Assembly (NCBI GenBank): GCA_041690535.1
Contig: JAWLHA010000074.1
Coordinates: 1-20,281 of the forward strand
Direction: 5' to 3'
DNA from: JAWLHA01 sp041690535
Lineage (GTDB): Bacteria; Pseudomonadota; Gammaproteobacteria; Thiohalomonadales; Thiohalomonadaceae
Length of the DNA: 20,281 nt
Shown here: positions 6,257 to 13,670 of the stretch, piece by piece
How positions within the stretch are numbered: the first letter of the stretch is position 1
Layout of the letters: every line of letters begins with the position of its first letter
The notes under the pieces: model-generated
Database searches by the model: none
Seen by the model: only the letters and a program-made list of their open reading frames with translations
Told to the model about the DNA's origin: nothing
Made by a program: the position numbers and the translations under genes

Positions 6257-6476
6257 GTAACTACTCACCCGCATCCGTCATTCCCGCGAAGCCTGCCCCC
6301 GAGCGCTTTAGTCGGGGGGCGGGAATCCAGTGCTGGACTTCAGAGGGCCAGGGGTATTGGGCTGGGTGCCTTATGGATTCCCGCCTTCGCGGGAATGACG
6401 AACAGTATCGAGTGCGGTGAGCCTGGACCGCATCCTAATTTGCATAAGCGGGAGGCAGTCGGGGGCGAGTAGTTAC
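6257..6476. mobile_element. MITE-like element 2 with GTAACTACTC inverted ends
   Basis: A 220-bp element whose ends read GTAACTACTCACCC and, inverted, GTAACTACTCGCCC, as in element 1. It has the same ATTCCCGCGAAGGCGGGAAT palindrome near its right end (about 6376-6395). In its left copy about 26 extra bases (a CCCCCGA...TCGGGGG hairpin) have been inserted in the middle of the palindrome. The flanks CGCAGACC (6249-6256) and CGCAGATC (6477-6484) match at seven of eight positions, an 8-bp target duplication. The right end lies 37 bases before the lipoprotein start codon, so it may contribute to that gene's leader or promoter. Confidence 0.75.
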
Positions 6477-6513
6477 CGCAGATCAATATAAAAATGAAGA
6501 GGGAGTTGCTCTT

Positions 6514-6906
6514 ATGAAGCATTCGTTGTGGAGAATTTTGCTTGTTGTTTCCTTTTTGGGCTTGGCCGCGTGTCGCACCGCGCCGGTCTACAACATCGAG
6601 GAGATGGCGGTCGTTTCCAGCATGGAGAAGGCCTTGAGCGCCGAAGAGGTGAAGAAGGCGATCATCGTCGCGGGCGCCAGCCTCGGCTGGCAGATTCGCA
6701 CGGTGAAGGAGGGCGAACTGCTCGGAACCCTTCAGCTGCGCGATCACATGGCCCAGGTCGATATCAAGTATTCAGACAAGTCCTACAGCATCCTGTACAA
6801 GGACAGCAACAACCTGAACTACGACGGCACCAACATCCACAGCAACTACAACGGCTGGGTCCAGCGCCTGCAGCAGACCATCAGCGCGCACTTGTCGGCC
6901 CTGTAA
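6514..6906 (+). CDS. Small lipoprotein of unknown function
   Basis: A 130-residue secreted protein with a lipoprotein signal: positive start (MKHSLWR), hydrophobic core and lipobox LAAC with Cys20. The mature part is about 110 residues, with EEVKKAIIVAGASLGWQIRT near the front and SYSILYKDSNNLNYDG followed by NYNGWVQRLQ in the second half. This pattern, 'AI..AG...GW' with 'Y.DS.NL.Y....IH..YN.WV..L', occurs in many short uncharacterised proteobacterial lipoproteins, so it is a recurring family without a known role. GGGAG lies 8 bases before the ATG. The gene follows MITE-like element 2 and ends at a strong hairpin. There is no evidence that it belongs to the convergent APE operon. Confidence 0.85.
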   Translation: MKHSLWRILLVVSFLGLAACRTAPVYNIEEMAVVSSMEKALSAEEVKKAIIVAGASLGWQIRTVKEGELLGTLQLRDHMAQVDIKYSDKSYSILYKDSNNLNYDGTNIHSNYNGWVQRLQQTISAHLSAL

Positions 6907-6912
6907 TCGCCA

Positions 6913-6936
6913 CGGGCGAGACTTCGGTCTCGCCCG
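6913..6936. terminator. UUCG-loop hairpin between convergent genes
   Basis: CGGGCGAGAC, a TTCG tetraloop and the exact complement form a 10-bp stem starting 6 bases after the lipoprotein stop. No T-run follows on either strand, but the very stable stem and its position between convergent genes suggest a shared transcription end. Confidence 0.65.
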
Positions 6937-7005
6937 CCTCCCCTACATGCTGCCCTTGGTTAAGAATGTACCTGGTCGCGATGCAGACGACCGTTGCTCC
7001 GCGCC

Positions 7006-7725
7006 CTACTCCCGCCCCAGCAACGCCCTCACCAAACCCTGCGGGTACAGCGCCCGGCTGAGCAGTTTCCAGGCCACCATGCGGACGATGAGCGCAATGT
7101 CATGGACCGGCCGGAAGTGGCTCGGGCGCGCGTCTTCGGGATAGCACGAGACGATGGGGACGGTCGCGAAGCGGAACCCGCGCCGCGCCAGTTCGATGAG
7201 GATCTCGCTCTCGAACACGAAACCGCCTCTCAGGCGCTGGGGAATCGCCCTCGCCGCCTCCGCCGGATAGAGGCGGTAGCCGGACTGGGAGTCGCGGATC
7301 GGACGGCCGGCCGCCCAAGAGACCCAGAAGTCGGCGAAGCGGTTGGCGAACAGCCGGGCCCTCGGCGCGTTTTCGGTGTTGCGGGTGCGCGCGCCGATGA
7401 TCACCCGCCCAGGGTGCGCCCGCGCCGCCTCCAGCAGCCGCGGAATGTCCTCGGGGGCGTGCTGACCGTCGGCATCCAGAGTCACCACCGCCTCCGCCCC
7501 CTCCTCCAGGGCACGCTGCATGCCGCGCCGCAGGCTGGCCCCCTTGCCGCTGTTGGTGGTGTTGCGCAGCAGGACCACCTCCAGCCCTTGCAGCTGCTCG
7601 GCCGTCCCGTCGCTGGAGCCATCGTCGACCACGATGACCGCCACCCCCTGGGCCAGGGCGCGGGCCGCCACGGCTTGGATGGTGCGCGCCTCGTTGAAGG
7701 CCGGGATCACAACCGCCGCGCGCAT
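7006..7725 (-). CDS. Family 2 glycosyltransferase of the APE operon
   Basis: A 239-residue GT-A type glycosyltransferase. It shows the nucleotide-binding start VVIPAFNEARTI (5-16), VVDDGSSDGT (32-41) and the metal-binding DAD (84-86, in TLDADGQHAPED), followed by the acceptor-side RDSQSGYRLYP. It lacks the C-terminal membrane helices of dolichol-phosphate-mannose synthases, which it otherwise resembles. In E. coli-type APE clusters a glycosyltransferase is fused to an acyltransferase; here the two are separate genes at opposite parts of the operon. It probably glycosylates the polyene or its lipid anchor (inference). The start ATG at 7725 overlaps the stop of the ketoreductase gene (TGATG); the in-frame extension to 7755 is rejected. 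It is the last gene of the operon. Confidence 0.88.
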   Translation of the reverse strand: MRAAVVIPAFNEARTIQAVAARALAQGVAVIVVDDGSSDGTAEQLQGLEVVLLRNTTNSGKGASLRRGMQRALEEGAEAVVTLDADGQHAPEDIPRLLEAARAHPGRVIIGARTRNTENAPRARLFANRFADFWVSWAAGRPIRDSQSGYRLYPAEAARAIPQRLRGGFVFESEILIELARRGFRFATVPIVSCYPEDARPSHFRPVHDIALIVRMVAWKLLSRALYPQGLVRALLGRE

Positions 7726-8444
7726 CACGCCATCGCTCCGTTGACGCCGATGCACTGGCCGGAGACATAACCGGCGATGTCAGAGGCGAGAAACGCCACC
7801 AATCCGGCCACCTCCTCCGGGGTGCCGGCCCGCTGGGCCGGGACCAGCTGCTTGATGGTCGCCGGGTCGAACACCTGCTCGGTCATGCGCCCGACGATCA
7901 CCCCCGGGGCCACCGTGTTGACCGTGATCCCGCGCGAGGCCAGCTCCAGGGCCAGCGACTTGCCGGCCGCATGCAACCCCGCCTTGGCCGCTGCGTAGTT
8001 GGCCTGGCCGCGGTTGCCCAGGACCCCCGCCACCGAAGAGATGTTGATAATGCGGCCCCAGCGGGTGCCCATCATCGGCAGCAGCAGCGGCCGGGTGACG
8101 TTGTAAAAGCCGTTCAGCGAGACGTTGACCACCCCGTGCCACTGCTCGGCGCTCATGCCGGCCAGGGGGGCATCGGCATGGACCCCGGCATTGTTGACCA
8201 GCACCTGGATGGGACCGCCCGCCAGTAAGGCCTCCAGCGCCGCGGCGGCGCCCGCGGTGTCGCCCACGTCGAAGCTCACCGCCTCGGCGCTGCCGCCTGC
8301 CGCGATGATGTCATCGGCGACCTGTTGCGCCTGCTCGATGCGTCGGCCGGCATGGACGATGACGTGGTATCCGTCGGCCCCGAGGCGGCGACAGATGGCC
8401 CCGCCGATATCGCCGCTGCCTCCGGTAACCAGGGCGCGTTTCAT
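7725..8444 (-). CDS. apeQ: 3-ketoacyl-ACP reductase of the APE pathway (ApeQ-like, FabG family)
   Basis: A 239-residue short-chain dehydrogenase/reductase. The NADPH-binding loop is TGGSGDIGGAI (7-17), NNAG is at 84-87, and the catalytic residues are Ser137 (NISSVAG), Tyr150 and Lys154 (YAAAK). The C-terminal SGQCIGVNGA matches FabG-type enzymes. It would reduce the 3-keto group after each elongation of the ACP-bound aryl chain, before dehydration. Its ATG overlaps the dehydratase stop (ATGA) and its stop overlaps the glycosyltransferase start, so translation is tightly coupled. Assignment to ApeQ rather than housekeeping FabG rests on the operon context. Confidence 0.92.
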   Translation of the reverse strand: MKRALVTGGSGDIGGAICRRLGADGYHVIVHAGRRIEQAQQVADDIIAAGGSAEAVSFDVGDTAGAAAALEALLAGGPIQVLVNNAGVHADAPLAGMSAEQWHGVVNVSLNGFYNVTRPLLLPMMGTRWGRIINISSVAGVLGNRGQANYAAAKAGLHAAGKSLALELASRGITVNTVAPGVIVGRMTEQVFDPATIKQLVPAQRAGTPEEVAGLVAFLASDIAGYVSGQCIGVNGAMA

Positions 8445-8896
8445 GCCTTCTCCTTTTCCGACTGGCCGATCACCGTGGCGCGCGCTTCGGCCACCTTCGA
8501 TTCGCCGGCTGTGATAGTGAACTGGTACATGAGGTTGCCGCCATCGGCCATCAGCCGTTCGGCATGGACGGTGAGAGGGGCGGCAAGGTCATCCAGGCGC
8601 GAGACATGCAGTGCCGCGTTGCGAAGCGCCGCCAGATAGCCACCGCCGCTGCGCTCCCCCCGCGCCCGGGCGAGCAGCCCCCCATGCACCGCCATGGCCT
8701 GCGCGCCGTACTCCAGGGCATGCACCGCGGCCAGGCGGCCGCCGCTGCGCAGGGGGTTGTCCGCCGCGTGGTGGGTTGCGCTGATGCAGGTGACGGAGTC
8801 TTCGTCCCAGGCGAGGACCCCGTCGAGCAGGCACATGGTCCCCTGGTGCGGCACCAGGCGCTGCAGCTCGTCGCGGCCGATCAGCAGGGCTCGCAT
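8441..8896 (-). CDS. apeP: Hotdog-fold dehydratase (ApeP-like)
   Basis: A 151-residue hotdog protein of the ApeP type. Conserved segments are VPHQGTMCLLDGVLAWDED (15-33), the polar stretch HHAADNPLRSGGRLAAVHA (42-60) and the helix LEYGAQAMAVHGG with Glu62. Work on the E. coli APE system described ApeP acting together with ApeI as a dehydratase pair, and both genes are present here. It removes water from 3-hydroxyacyl-ACP to build the conjugated chain. I chose the ATG at 8896, inside the end of the preceding gene (16-bp overlap), because of the GGAGG six bases upstream. A much longer open frame upstream in the same frame (to 9610) is a shadow. Confidence 0.88.
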   Translation of the reverse strand: MRALLIGRDELQRLVPHQGTMCLLDGVLAWDEDSVTCISATHHAADNPLRSGGRLAAVHALEYGAQAMAVHGGLLARARGERSGGGYLAALRNAALHVSRLDDLAAPLTVHAERLMADGGNLMYQFTITAGESKVAEARATVIGQSEKEKA

Positions 8897-9660
8897 CGAA
8901 CCTCCAGGGCGGTGCCGTCCAGGTACGGTAGCGTGACCCCGGCCGCTTCGCCGCGGGCGATGGCGCCAAGCAGCGGCAGGGCCCTCGCCGCCGGGTTCCC
9001 CCGGCGCAGCTGCTCCAGCCCGTCCGCCAGGGTCGTCTCCTCGCTCCGGCCCAGCGCCATCCACAACCGGGCCAGGGCACCGTTCGGGCGATTTGGCGTG
9101 AGGACCAAGGCGGCGGCAAAGGGGGCCGACATGGGGCGGATTCGGTCGAGCGGCGCCGGCGCCGGGTGGTCGTACGCGACCAGCAGCGTCGGGCGGGCCT
9201 CGGCCAGGGTCAGGGTGGCCGCCTCCAGCAGCCCCGCCGCAAAGCTGCCGTCCCCGGCAGAGAGACTGGTGGAGGGAGCCGTGATCCCACTGCCGATGGA
9301 CCAGTAACCGGCCGGGGCGTTGTGCACCGAGTTGTGGAAGTGGGTGGGCGAGACCGACCGCTCCGGCAGCGCCAGGGCGCTGCACAGGCGATCGACGATG
9401 TCGAGGTCCCCATCGGAAGAGGCGAATACCGCCCCAGGGGCACTGACCGGTTCGCTGCTCATCGCCTCGGCGGCAGCCTGCAGGGCCAGCTTGATGGTGG
9501 CGGTGGTCCGCCGCCGCTCGTTGGCCGGCAGCATCGTCGGGCTGTAACGCGGCAGCGGTTCGGGGTGGTATGACCGTGCGCCGGCCAGCACCGGTGCAGC
9601 CTGCGCCCAACCCACCAGGCCCGGTGCGACGATGCCCACGGCGCAGAGGTAGACCTCCAT
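8881..9660 (-). CDS. apeC: Chain-length-factor-like ketosynthase partner (ApeC-like)
   Basis: A 259-residue protein with the short, diverged thiolase fold of the 'Ketoacyl-synt_2' group, against about 390-410 residues for a full ketosynthase. Where a ketosynthase has its active cysteine (TACSSS), this protein reads APSTSLSAGDGSF (128-140) with no cysteine, and the two catalytic histidine motifs are absent. It should therefore be a non-catalytic partner. In the E. coli APE system ApeC and ApeO form such a heterodimer, and here the gene directly follows the ketosynthase with a one-base TGATG overlap. Its ATG is at 9660; the extension to 9888 is rejected. It likely sets chain length or stabilises ApeO (inference). 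Confidence 0.88.
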   Translation of the reverse strand: MEVYLCAVGIVAPGLVGWAQAAPVLAGARSYHPEPLPRYSPTMLPANERRRTTATIKLALQAAAEAMSSEPVSAPGAVFASSDGDLDIVDRLCSALALPERSVSPTHFHNSVHNAPAGYWSIGSGITAPSTSLSAGDGSFAAGLLEAATLTLAEARPTLLVAYDHPAPAPLDRIRPMSAPFAAALVLTPNRPNGALARLWMALGRSEETTLADGLEQLRRGNPAARALPLLGAIARGEAAGVTLPYLDGTALEVRCEPC

Positions 9661-10832
9661 CACTGGACCCTCCCGAACAGCAGGCTGCAGTTGCTGCCGC
9701 CGAAACCGAATGAATTGCTCATGGCGTGCCGCAGCGCCACCTCGCGGGGTGCCTGCAGCACGTTGAGAGTCAGGGCCGGATCGCGCCGGCGGCAGTTGAG
9801 GGTCTGCGGCAGAAAACCGTGCTCCAGCGCCAGGAAGGTGAAGATCGCCTCGCTGATCCCGGCCGCCCCCAGGGTGTGACCGGTCCACCCCTTGGTGGAG
9901 CTGCAGGGGACGTCGGGGCCGAACAGGCGGGTGACCGCCCGGTCCTCGGCGCGGTCATTGGAGGGGGTCGCCGTCCCGTGCAGATTGATGTAGCCGATGT
10001 CGTCCGGCGCCAGCCCGGCGCGGGTCAGGGCTGCGGCCATGGCGGCGTAGGCCCCCTCGCCCTCGGGGTGAGGGGTGGACATGTGGTAGGCATCGCTGCT
10101 CTCGCCGTAGCCGAGCAGGCGCAGCGGGCCGCCGCCCTCGCGCTCCAGCAGGGCGAAGCCGCCGGCCTCGCCCAGGTTGATGCCGTTGCGTTCGGCATCC
10201 CAGGGACGGCAGGGCGCATTGGAGACCAGCTCCAGGGCGTTGAAGCCGTAGAGGGTGCTGTAGCAGAGCGAATCGACGCCGCCAACCACCGCGGCATCGC
10301 ACACCCCCGCGGCGATGAAGCGCGAGGCGGCGGCGAAGACCTTGGCGCTGGAGGAGCAGGCGGTGGCGATGGCCTGAGCCGGACCGCTCAGGGCCAGCTC
10401 ACGGCGGACGAAATCGGCCGCGGAGAAGACGTTGTGGGTCTCGCGGTAGTGGAAGTCCGGCAGGGCCTCGGCCAGGCGCGAGCGGTAGGCGGTCTCGGTG
10501 GTCAGAATGCCCGAGGTGCTGGTGCCGACAAAAACGCCGATGCGCTCGGCGCCCCAGCGCGCCCGCGCCACGCCGACCCGTGCGGCAAAGCCGTCGGCCT
10601 GCAGGGCCAGGCGGGCCAGCCGGTTGTTGCGGCAATCGTAGCGGGAGAGCGGGCCGGTGAGGGTTGCCGCCTCGAGTCCGTCCACCAGGCCGTACCACGT
10701 GGCGACTGGATCGCTCTCGCTCTGCCAGGGGCGCAGCCCGCTGCGGGCGCCGCGCAGGGCGTCGAGGGAGGCACTCACGCCATGGCCGAGGGCATTCACC
10801 AGCGTATAGGCGGTTACTGAAAGGGGTTGCAC
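9660..10832 (-). CDS. apeO: 3-ketoacyl-ACP synthase of the APE pathway (ApeO-like)
   Basis: A 390-residue FabF-type ketosynthase with a complete active site: Cys159 in TACSSSAK, His285 in LHGTATPSND and His319 in KGWTGHTLGAAG. The C-terminal NSFGFGGSN oxyanion loop is also intact. It would carry out the decarboxylative condensations with malonyl-ACP that lengthen the aryl chain. The start is GTG at 10832, 4 bases after the exporter stop; no strong ribosome site is visible, so coupling to the upstream gene is likely. It is the only full-length ketosynthase in the operon, although E. coli-type loci have a further one (ApeR). Confidence 0.92.
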   Translation of the reverse strand: MQPLSVTAYTLVNALGHGVSASLDALRGARSGLRPWQSESDPVATWYGLVDGLEAATLTGPLSRYDCRNNRLARLALQADGFAARVGVARARWGAERIGVFVGTSTSGILTTETAYRSRLAEALPDFHYRETHNVFSAADFVRRELALSGPAQAIATACSSSAKVFAAASRFIAAGVCDAAVVGGVDSLCYSTLYGFNALELVSNAPCRPWDAERNGINLGEAGGFALLEREGGGPLRLLGYGESSDAYHMSTPHPEGEGAYAAMAAALTRAGLAPDDIGYINLHGTATPSNDRAEDRAVTRLFGPDVPCSSTKGWTGHTLGAAGISEAIFTFLALEHGFLPQTLNCRRRDPALTLNVLQAPREVALRHAMSNSFGFGGSNCSLLFGRVQ

Positions 10833-10836
10833 GTTG

Positions 10837-13113
10837 TCAATGGGTCCATGGGTCGGGGCGGCGCGCCAGCGCCAGGGTCAGCAGCAAGGCGGCCGCCACA
10901 CCGAGCGCGGCGGTGGCGCCAATGGCCTGCAACAGAGGGATCTCGGAGGTGGCAAGGATACCAAACACCCCAATGGTCGAGACAGCCGACAGCAACACCG
11001 CATGGGCGGTGGCGCCCTCTTCGGTGCTGCCGTGGCGGAGGAAGAACAGGGTGTAGTCGATGGCGATGCCCGCCACCAGCACCAGGGTGATCAGATGGAA
11101 CAGCGTCAGTGGCAGGCTCAGGAGGGCGAACACCCCCAGCACCGTCCCCAGCGCCAGCCCCACCGGCATCAACACCCGCAGCGCCAGGGGGAGCGAACCC
11201 AGGCCGGCGATCAGCGCCAGCGCGATCACCATCAGACCCGCCCCGAGCGCCTCGATGGCGGCAATGCGGGATGCCTCGGCGCTGGCCCGCGCCGCCTGGC
11301 GCAGGTCCACCCAGTCGACCCCCTCCATCTCCGCCACCGCCCGGCGCAGGGTTTCCCGGTCAGCAATGCCGATCAGGGGCACTTGGGCCGACCACGCGGT
11401 GTGCTGCTGCAGCAGGCCGGCCTCGCCCGCCAGTAGAGGATGGTCGCCCAGATCCGCGGGAGTCAGGGGCGCCAGGGTTCGCGCCACGGCCACCGCCTCC
11501 AGGTACGGCTCGAACAGATCGGCCCTGAACGGCAACCCCACGGTCGCCTCGGCAAGGATCTGCCGGAGCGCCGGGTCGGAAGGAAGCTGTGCCTGGCGCG
11601 CGAGCTGAGTGCGGACGCTCGGGATCCGATCACTGATCAGCCGGAACCCGGCCAGCTGCCCATCGGCCACCAGCTGCTCCAGGCGCGGGCGCAGCGCCTC
11701 ACTGCGTTCGAGCACCGCCTGCGCATCCTCGCCGTGGACATACAGAGCGCTGCCCGGCTCGGCGGCCCCGAGCGCACTGCGCACGGATCGCTCCAGTGCC
11801 AGCAGGTGTCGGGGAACGGGTGAGAGCGCTGCCGGGTCGTCCTGCCAGGTCGGCGGCACCACCAGCGGGGCGGCAGCAAGGGTCACGGCAACGGCAATCA
11901 CCCCCCGGCGCAGCGGCGCCGGCAGTTGCCAGGGCCGGACAGGGAGCCGCGGGTTGGCATCACACCCCTTGGCCAGCAGGCCGGGCAGCACCAGGCGGGT
12001 GGTCACTGCCGCCGCCGCCAGGCCGGCAGCGGCAAAGATGCCGAGCTGGGCCAGCCCCGCCACACCGGCCCAAGTCAGACTGAGATAACCGAGAACCGTG
12101 GTCAGAGCGCCCAGGCCAAGGGTACGGCCGATGGTCCAGGCCGCTTGCTGCAGCGACCGCCCGCCGCGCTGGTGGCTGAACAGGTGCACAGGATAGTCTA
12201 GGCTGACGCCAATCAGGGTGGCGCCAAAGGCGACCGTGATGCCGTGCACCGTGCCAAACAGCAAAGCCGTGGCCGCGGCACCGGCCGCCACGGCGGTGGC
12301 CACCGGCACCGCCGCCGCCCACATGGGGGTCCAGCTGCGATAGCCGAGGCGCAGCAGCAGCGCCACCAGGAGAGTGGCCGCGAGGGTCAAGGCGCGGGTC
12401 TCGCCGCGGATCACCTCCCGCGACTCCACCGCAAACACTCCCGGGCCCACCGCTTGCCACTCCAGGCGGTGATCCACCCGCCCCACCGCCGCGCCGAGCG
12501 CCGCCAGGGCCGCCTGCTGGGCGTCGAGGTCCAGGGCGCCTGCGCGGGTACGGATGAGCAGCAATGCGCGGCCGTCGCCGCTGGCCCACCGGCCGGCCAC
12601 ACTGTTCAGCCCCTCCGGCCGGGCCAGCTGCCCAAGCACCCGCCGATACTCGCCAGTGGGGTCCGCCGCCAGCCACGGCTTGGTCACCATGCCGAAGGGG
12701 GAGGCCAGCTCATCCAGGCGCTGTTCGAGCTCACGCCGCAGCCAGGGCGCCTGCAGGTGTTGCGGCGCGTCCAGGGCCGGGCTCAGAAGGTAGCGGTAGC
12801 GGAACAGCAGCGGGTCGTCCGGGGGCAGCGCAGCGCCGTTGCCGGCCCATTCGAAGCGGGGATCCGCCAGCAACGCGGCCACCAGTTGGTCACCGGCGCG
12901 CGCCAGCGCTTCGGGGGCAGCACCGCCCAGCAGCACGATGAGCGTGCGCGAGGCGGGACCGCTGCGCACCTGCTCCAGCAGCCGATCATCGAAGCCTGAG
13001 GGGGGCAGGAAGGCGGCCATGTCGGTATCGAGCGGCGCGCGCAGGAAGCCGACCCACACCGCCGCCGCGCTCAGCAGCAGCCAGAGCGGGATTAGCAGTC
13101 GGCGTCGCGGCAT
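10837..13113 (-). CDS. MMPL/RND-family exporter of the APE operon
   Basis: A 758-residue inner-membrane transporter with the duplicated MMPL layout. An N-terminal helix (about 5-22) is followed by a periplasmic domain (about 25-225), a first membrane bundle (about 230-400, with TVAFGATLIGVSLDYPVHLF), a second periplasmic domain (about 410-610) and a final bundle (about 615-750, with LVAGIAIDYTLFFLRHGS). The two 'G.S.DY/G.A.DY..F' motifs are the proton-relay segments typical of the family. Such exporters sit in APE clusters and are presumed to move the finished lipid-linked pigment out of the inner membrane with the LolA-like carrier. The ATG at 13113 has GGAG 5 bases upstream and lies within the end of the carrier gene (22-bp overlap). 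Confidence 0.92.
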   Translation of the reverse strand: MPRRRLLIPLWLLLSAAAVWVGFLRAPLDTDMAAFLPPSGFDDRLLEQVRSGPASRTLIVLLGGAAPEALARAGDQLVAALLADPRFEWAGNGAALPPDDPLLFRYRYLLSPALDAPQHLQAPWLRRELEQRLDELASPFGMVTKPWLAADPTGEYRRVLGQLARPEGLNSVAGRWASGDGRALLLIRTRAGALDLDAQQAALAALGAAVGRVDHRLEWQAVGPGVFAVESREVIRGETRALTLAATLLVALLLRLGYRSWTPMWAAAVPVATAVAAGAAATALLFGTVHGITVAFGATLIGVSLDYPVHLFSHQRGGRSLQQAAWTIGRTLGLGALTTVLGYLSLTWAGVAGLAQLGIFAAAGLAAAAVTTRLVLPGLLAKGCDANPRLPVRPWQLPAPLRRGVIAVAVTLAAAPLVVPPTWQDDPAALSPVPRHLLALERSVRSALGAAEPGSALYVHGEDAQAVLERSEALRPRLEQLVADGQLAGFRLISDRIPSVRTQLARQAQLPSDPALRQILAEATVGLPFRADLFEPYLEAVAVARTLAPLTPADLGDHPLLAGEAGLLQQHTAWSAQVPLIGIADRETLRRAVAEMEGVDWVDLRQAARASAEASRIAAIEALGAGLMVIALALIAGLGSLPLALRVLMPVGLALGTVLGVFALLSLPLTLFHLITLVLVAGIAIDYTLFFLRHGSTEEGATAHAVLLSAVSTIGVFGILATSEIPLLQAIGATAALGVAAALLLTLALARRPDPWTH

Positions 13114-13670
13114 CGCGGCTCCAGGTGCATGGTGCTGCGGTCGCCGCCGCGCTCCAGTACGGTGAAGCGCTGCAGCTCGGCGCCGCTGCCGGCCACGGTG
13201 ACCTCCTCGATGAAGCGGCTCAGCGGCGCGGCCCGCGGTTGCAGGCGCAGGATCCAGCGGTCACGCTCCCCCTCGAGCGAGAGACGGTAGAGGCGGTCCA
13301 GGCTGTCGAAGTCACCGGCAAGCACCGCCCGAAAGCTTTCGGTGAAGACCTTCAGCTGGGGGGCTGCGGCCAGGTCCAGCACGCGCCTCTCGCCCGCCTG
13401 CTCGACGGTGAGGCGCTCGCCCTCCACCGTGAAGCTTCCCGGCTGCGGCGCCGCCACAGCCTTCTGCAGAAAGTCCGGCGCGCGATAGCTGAGTGTGCCA
13501 CGGCTGCTCAACGGCACCTCCAGCACGGCCAGGTGGCGCTCCTCCACGAACTGCGCTTCGGCGCGCTGGACCGCCGCGAGCAGCGGTTGCAGCTCGGCGA
13601 GCGAGAAGCCCAGCGCCGGCAGGGGCGCCAGCAGCAGGGCGAGCAACAGCGGCAGACGTCGTTCACTCAC
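13092..13670 (-). CDS. LolA-like periplasmic carrier protein
   Basis: A 192-residue exported protein resembling LolA, the lipoprotein carrier, in length and pattern. It has a signal peptide (basic SERR, then LPLLLALLLAPLPALG, cleaved near residue 21), followed by an incomplete beta-barrel with GTLSYRAPDFLQK (the LolA 'G.f...RP..f' strand) and ERLTVEQAGERRVLDL. Such proteins are typical of APE loci, where they are thought to ferry the lipid-anchored polyene across the periplasm together with the MMPL exporter. The start is GTG at 13670 with GGAGG shortly upstream, inside the acyltransferase stop region (GTGAGTGA, 8-bp overlap). The in-frame extension to 13868 is a shadow of the upstream gene. 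Confidence 0.87.
   Translation of the reverse strand: MSERRLPLLLALLLAPLPALGFSLAELQPLLAAVQRAEAQFVEERHLAVLEVPLSSRGTLSYRAPDFLQKAVAAPQPGSFTVEGERLTVEQAGERRVLDLAAAPQLKVFTESFRAVLAGDFDSLDRLYRLSLEGERDRWILRLQPRAAPLSRFIEEVTVAGSGAELQRFTVLERGGDRSTMHLEPRCRDADC

Larger units (their letters stand above)
6019..6513. other. Repeat-filled intergenic region
   Basis: A 495-base spacer between two plus-strand genes. It holds a good R1 copy (6097-6183), MITE-like element 2 (6257-6476) and little else: 6024-6096 shows no structure I can name, and 6184-6256 contains no clear promoter. No convincing coding frame. Confidence 0.6.

Noticed and set aside
6514..6906. The small lipoprotein as the missing DUF3261 lipoprotein of the APE locus
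   Set aside because: It is shorter, on the other strand, and its sequence pattern belongs to a different recurring lipoprotein group.
9726..10820. A 364-codon plus-strand open frame across the ketosynthase gene
   Set aside because: The opposite strand has a complete ketosynthase with all catalytic residues; this frame is low-complexity G/A/Q/R-rich.
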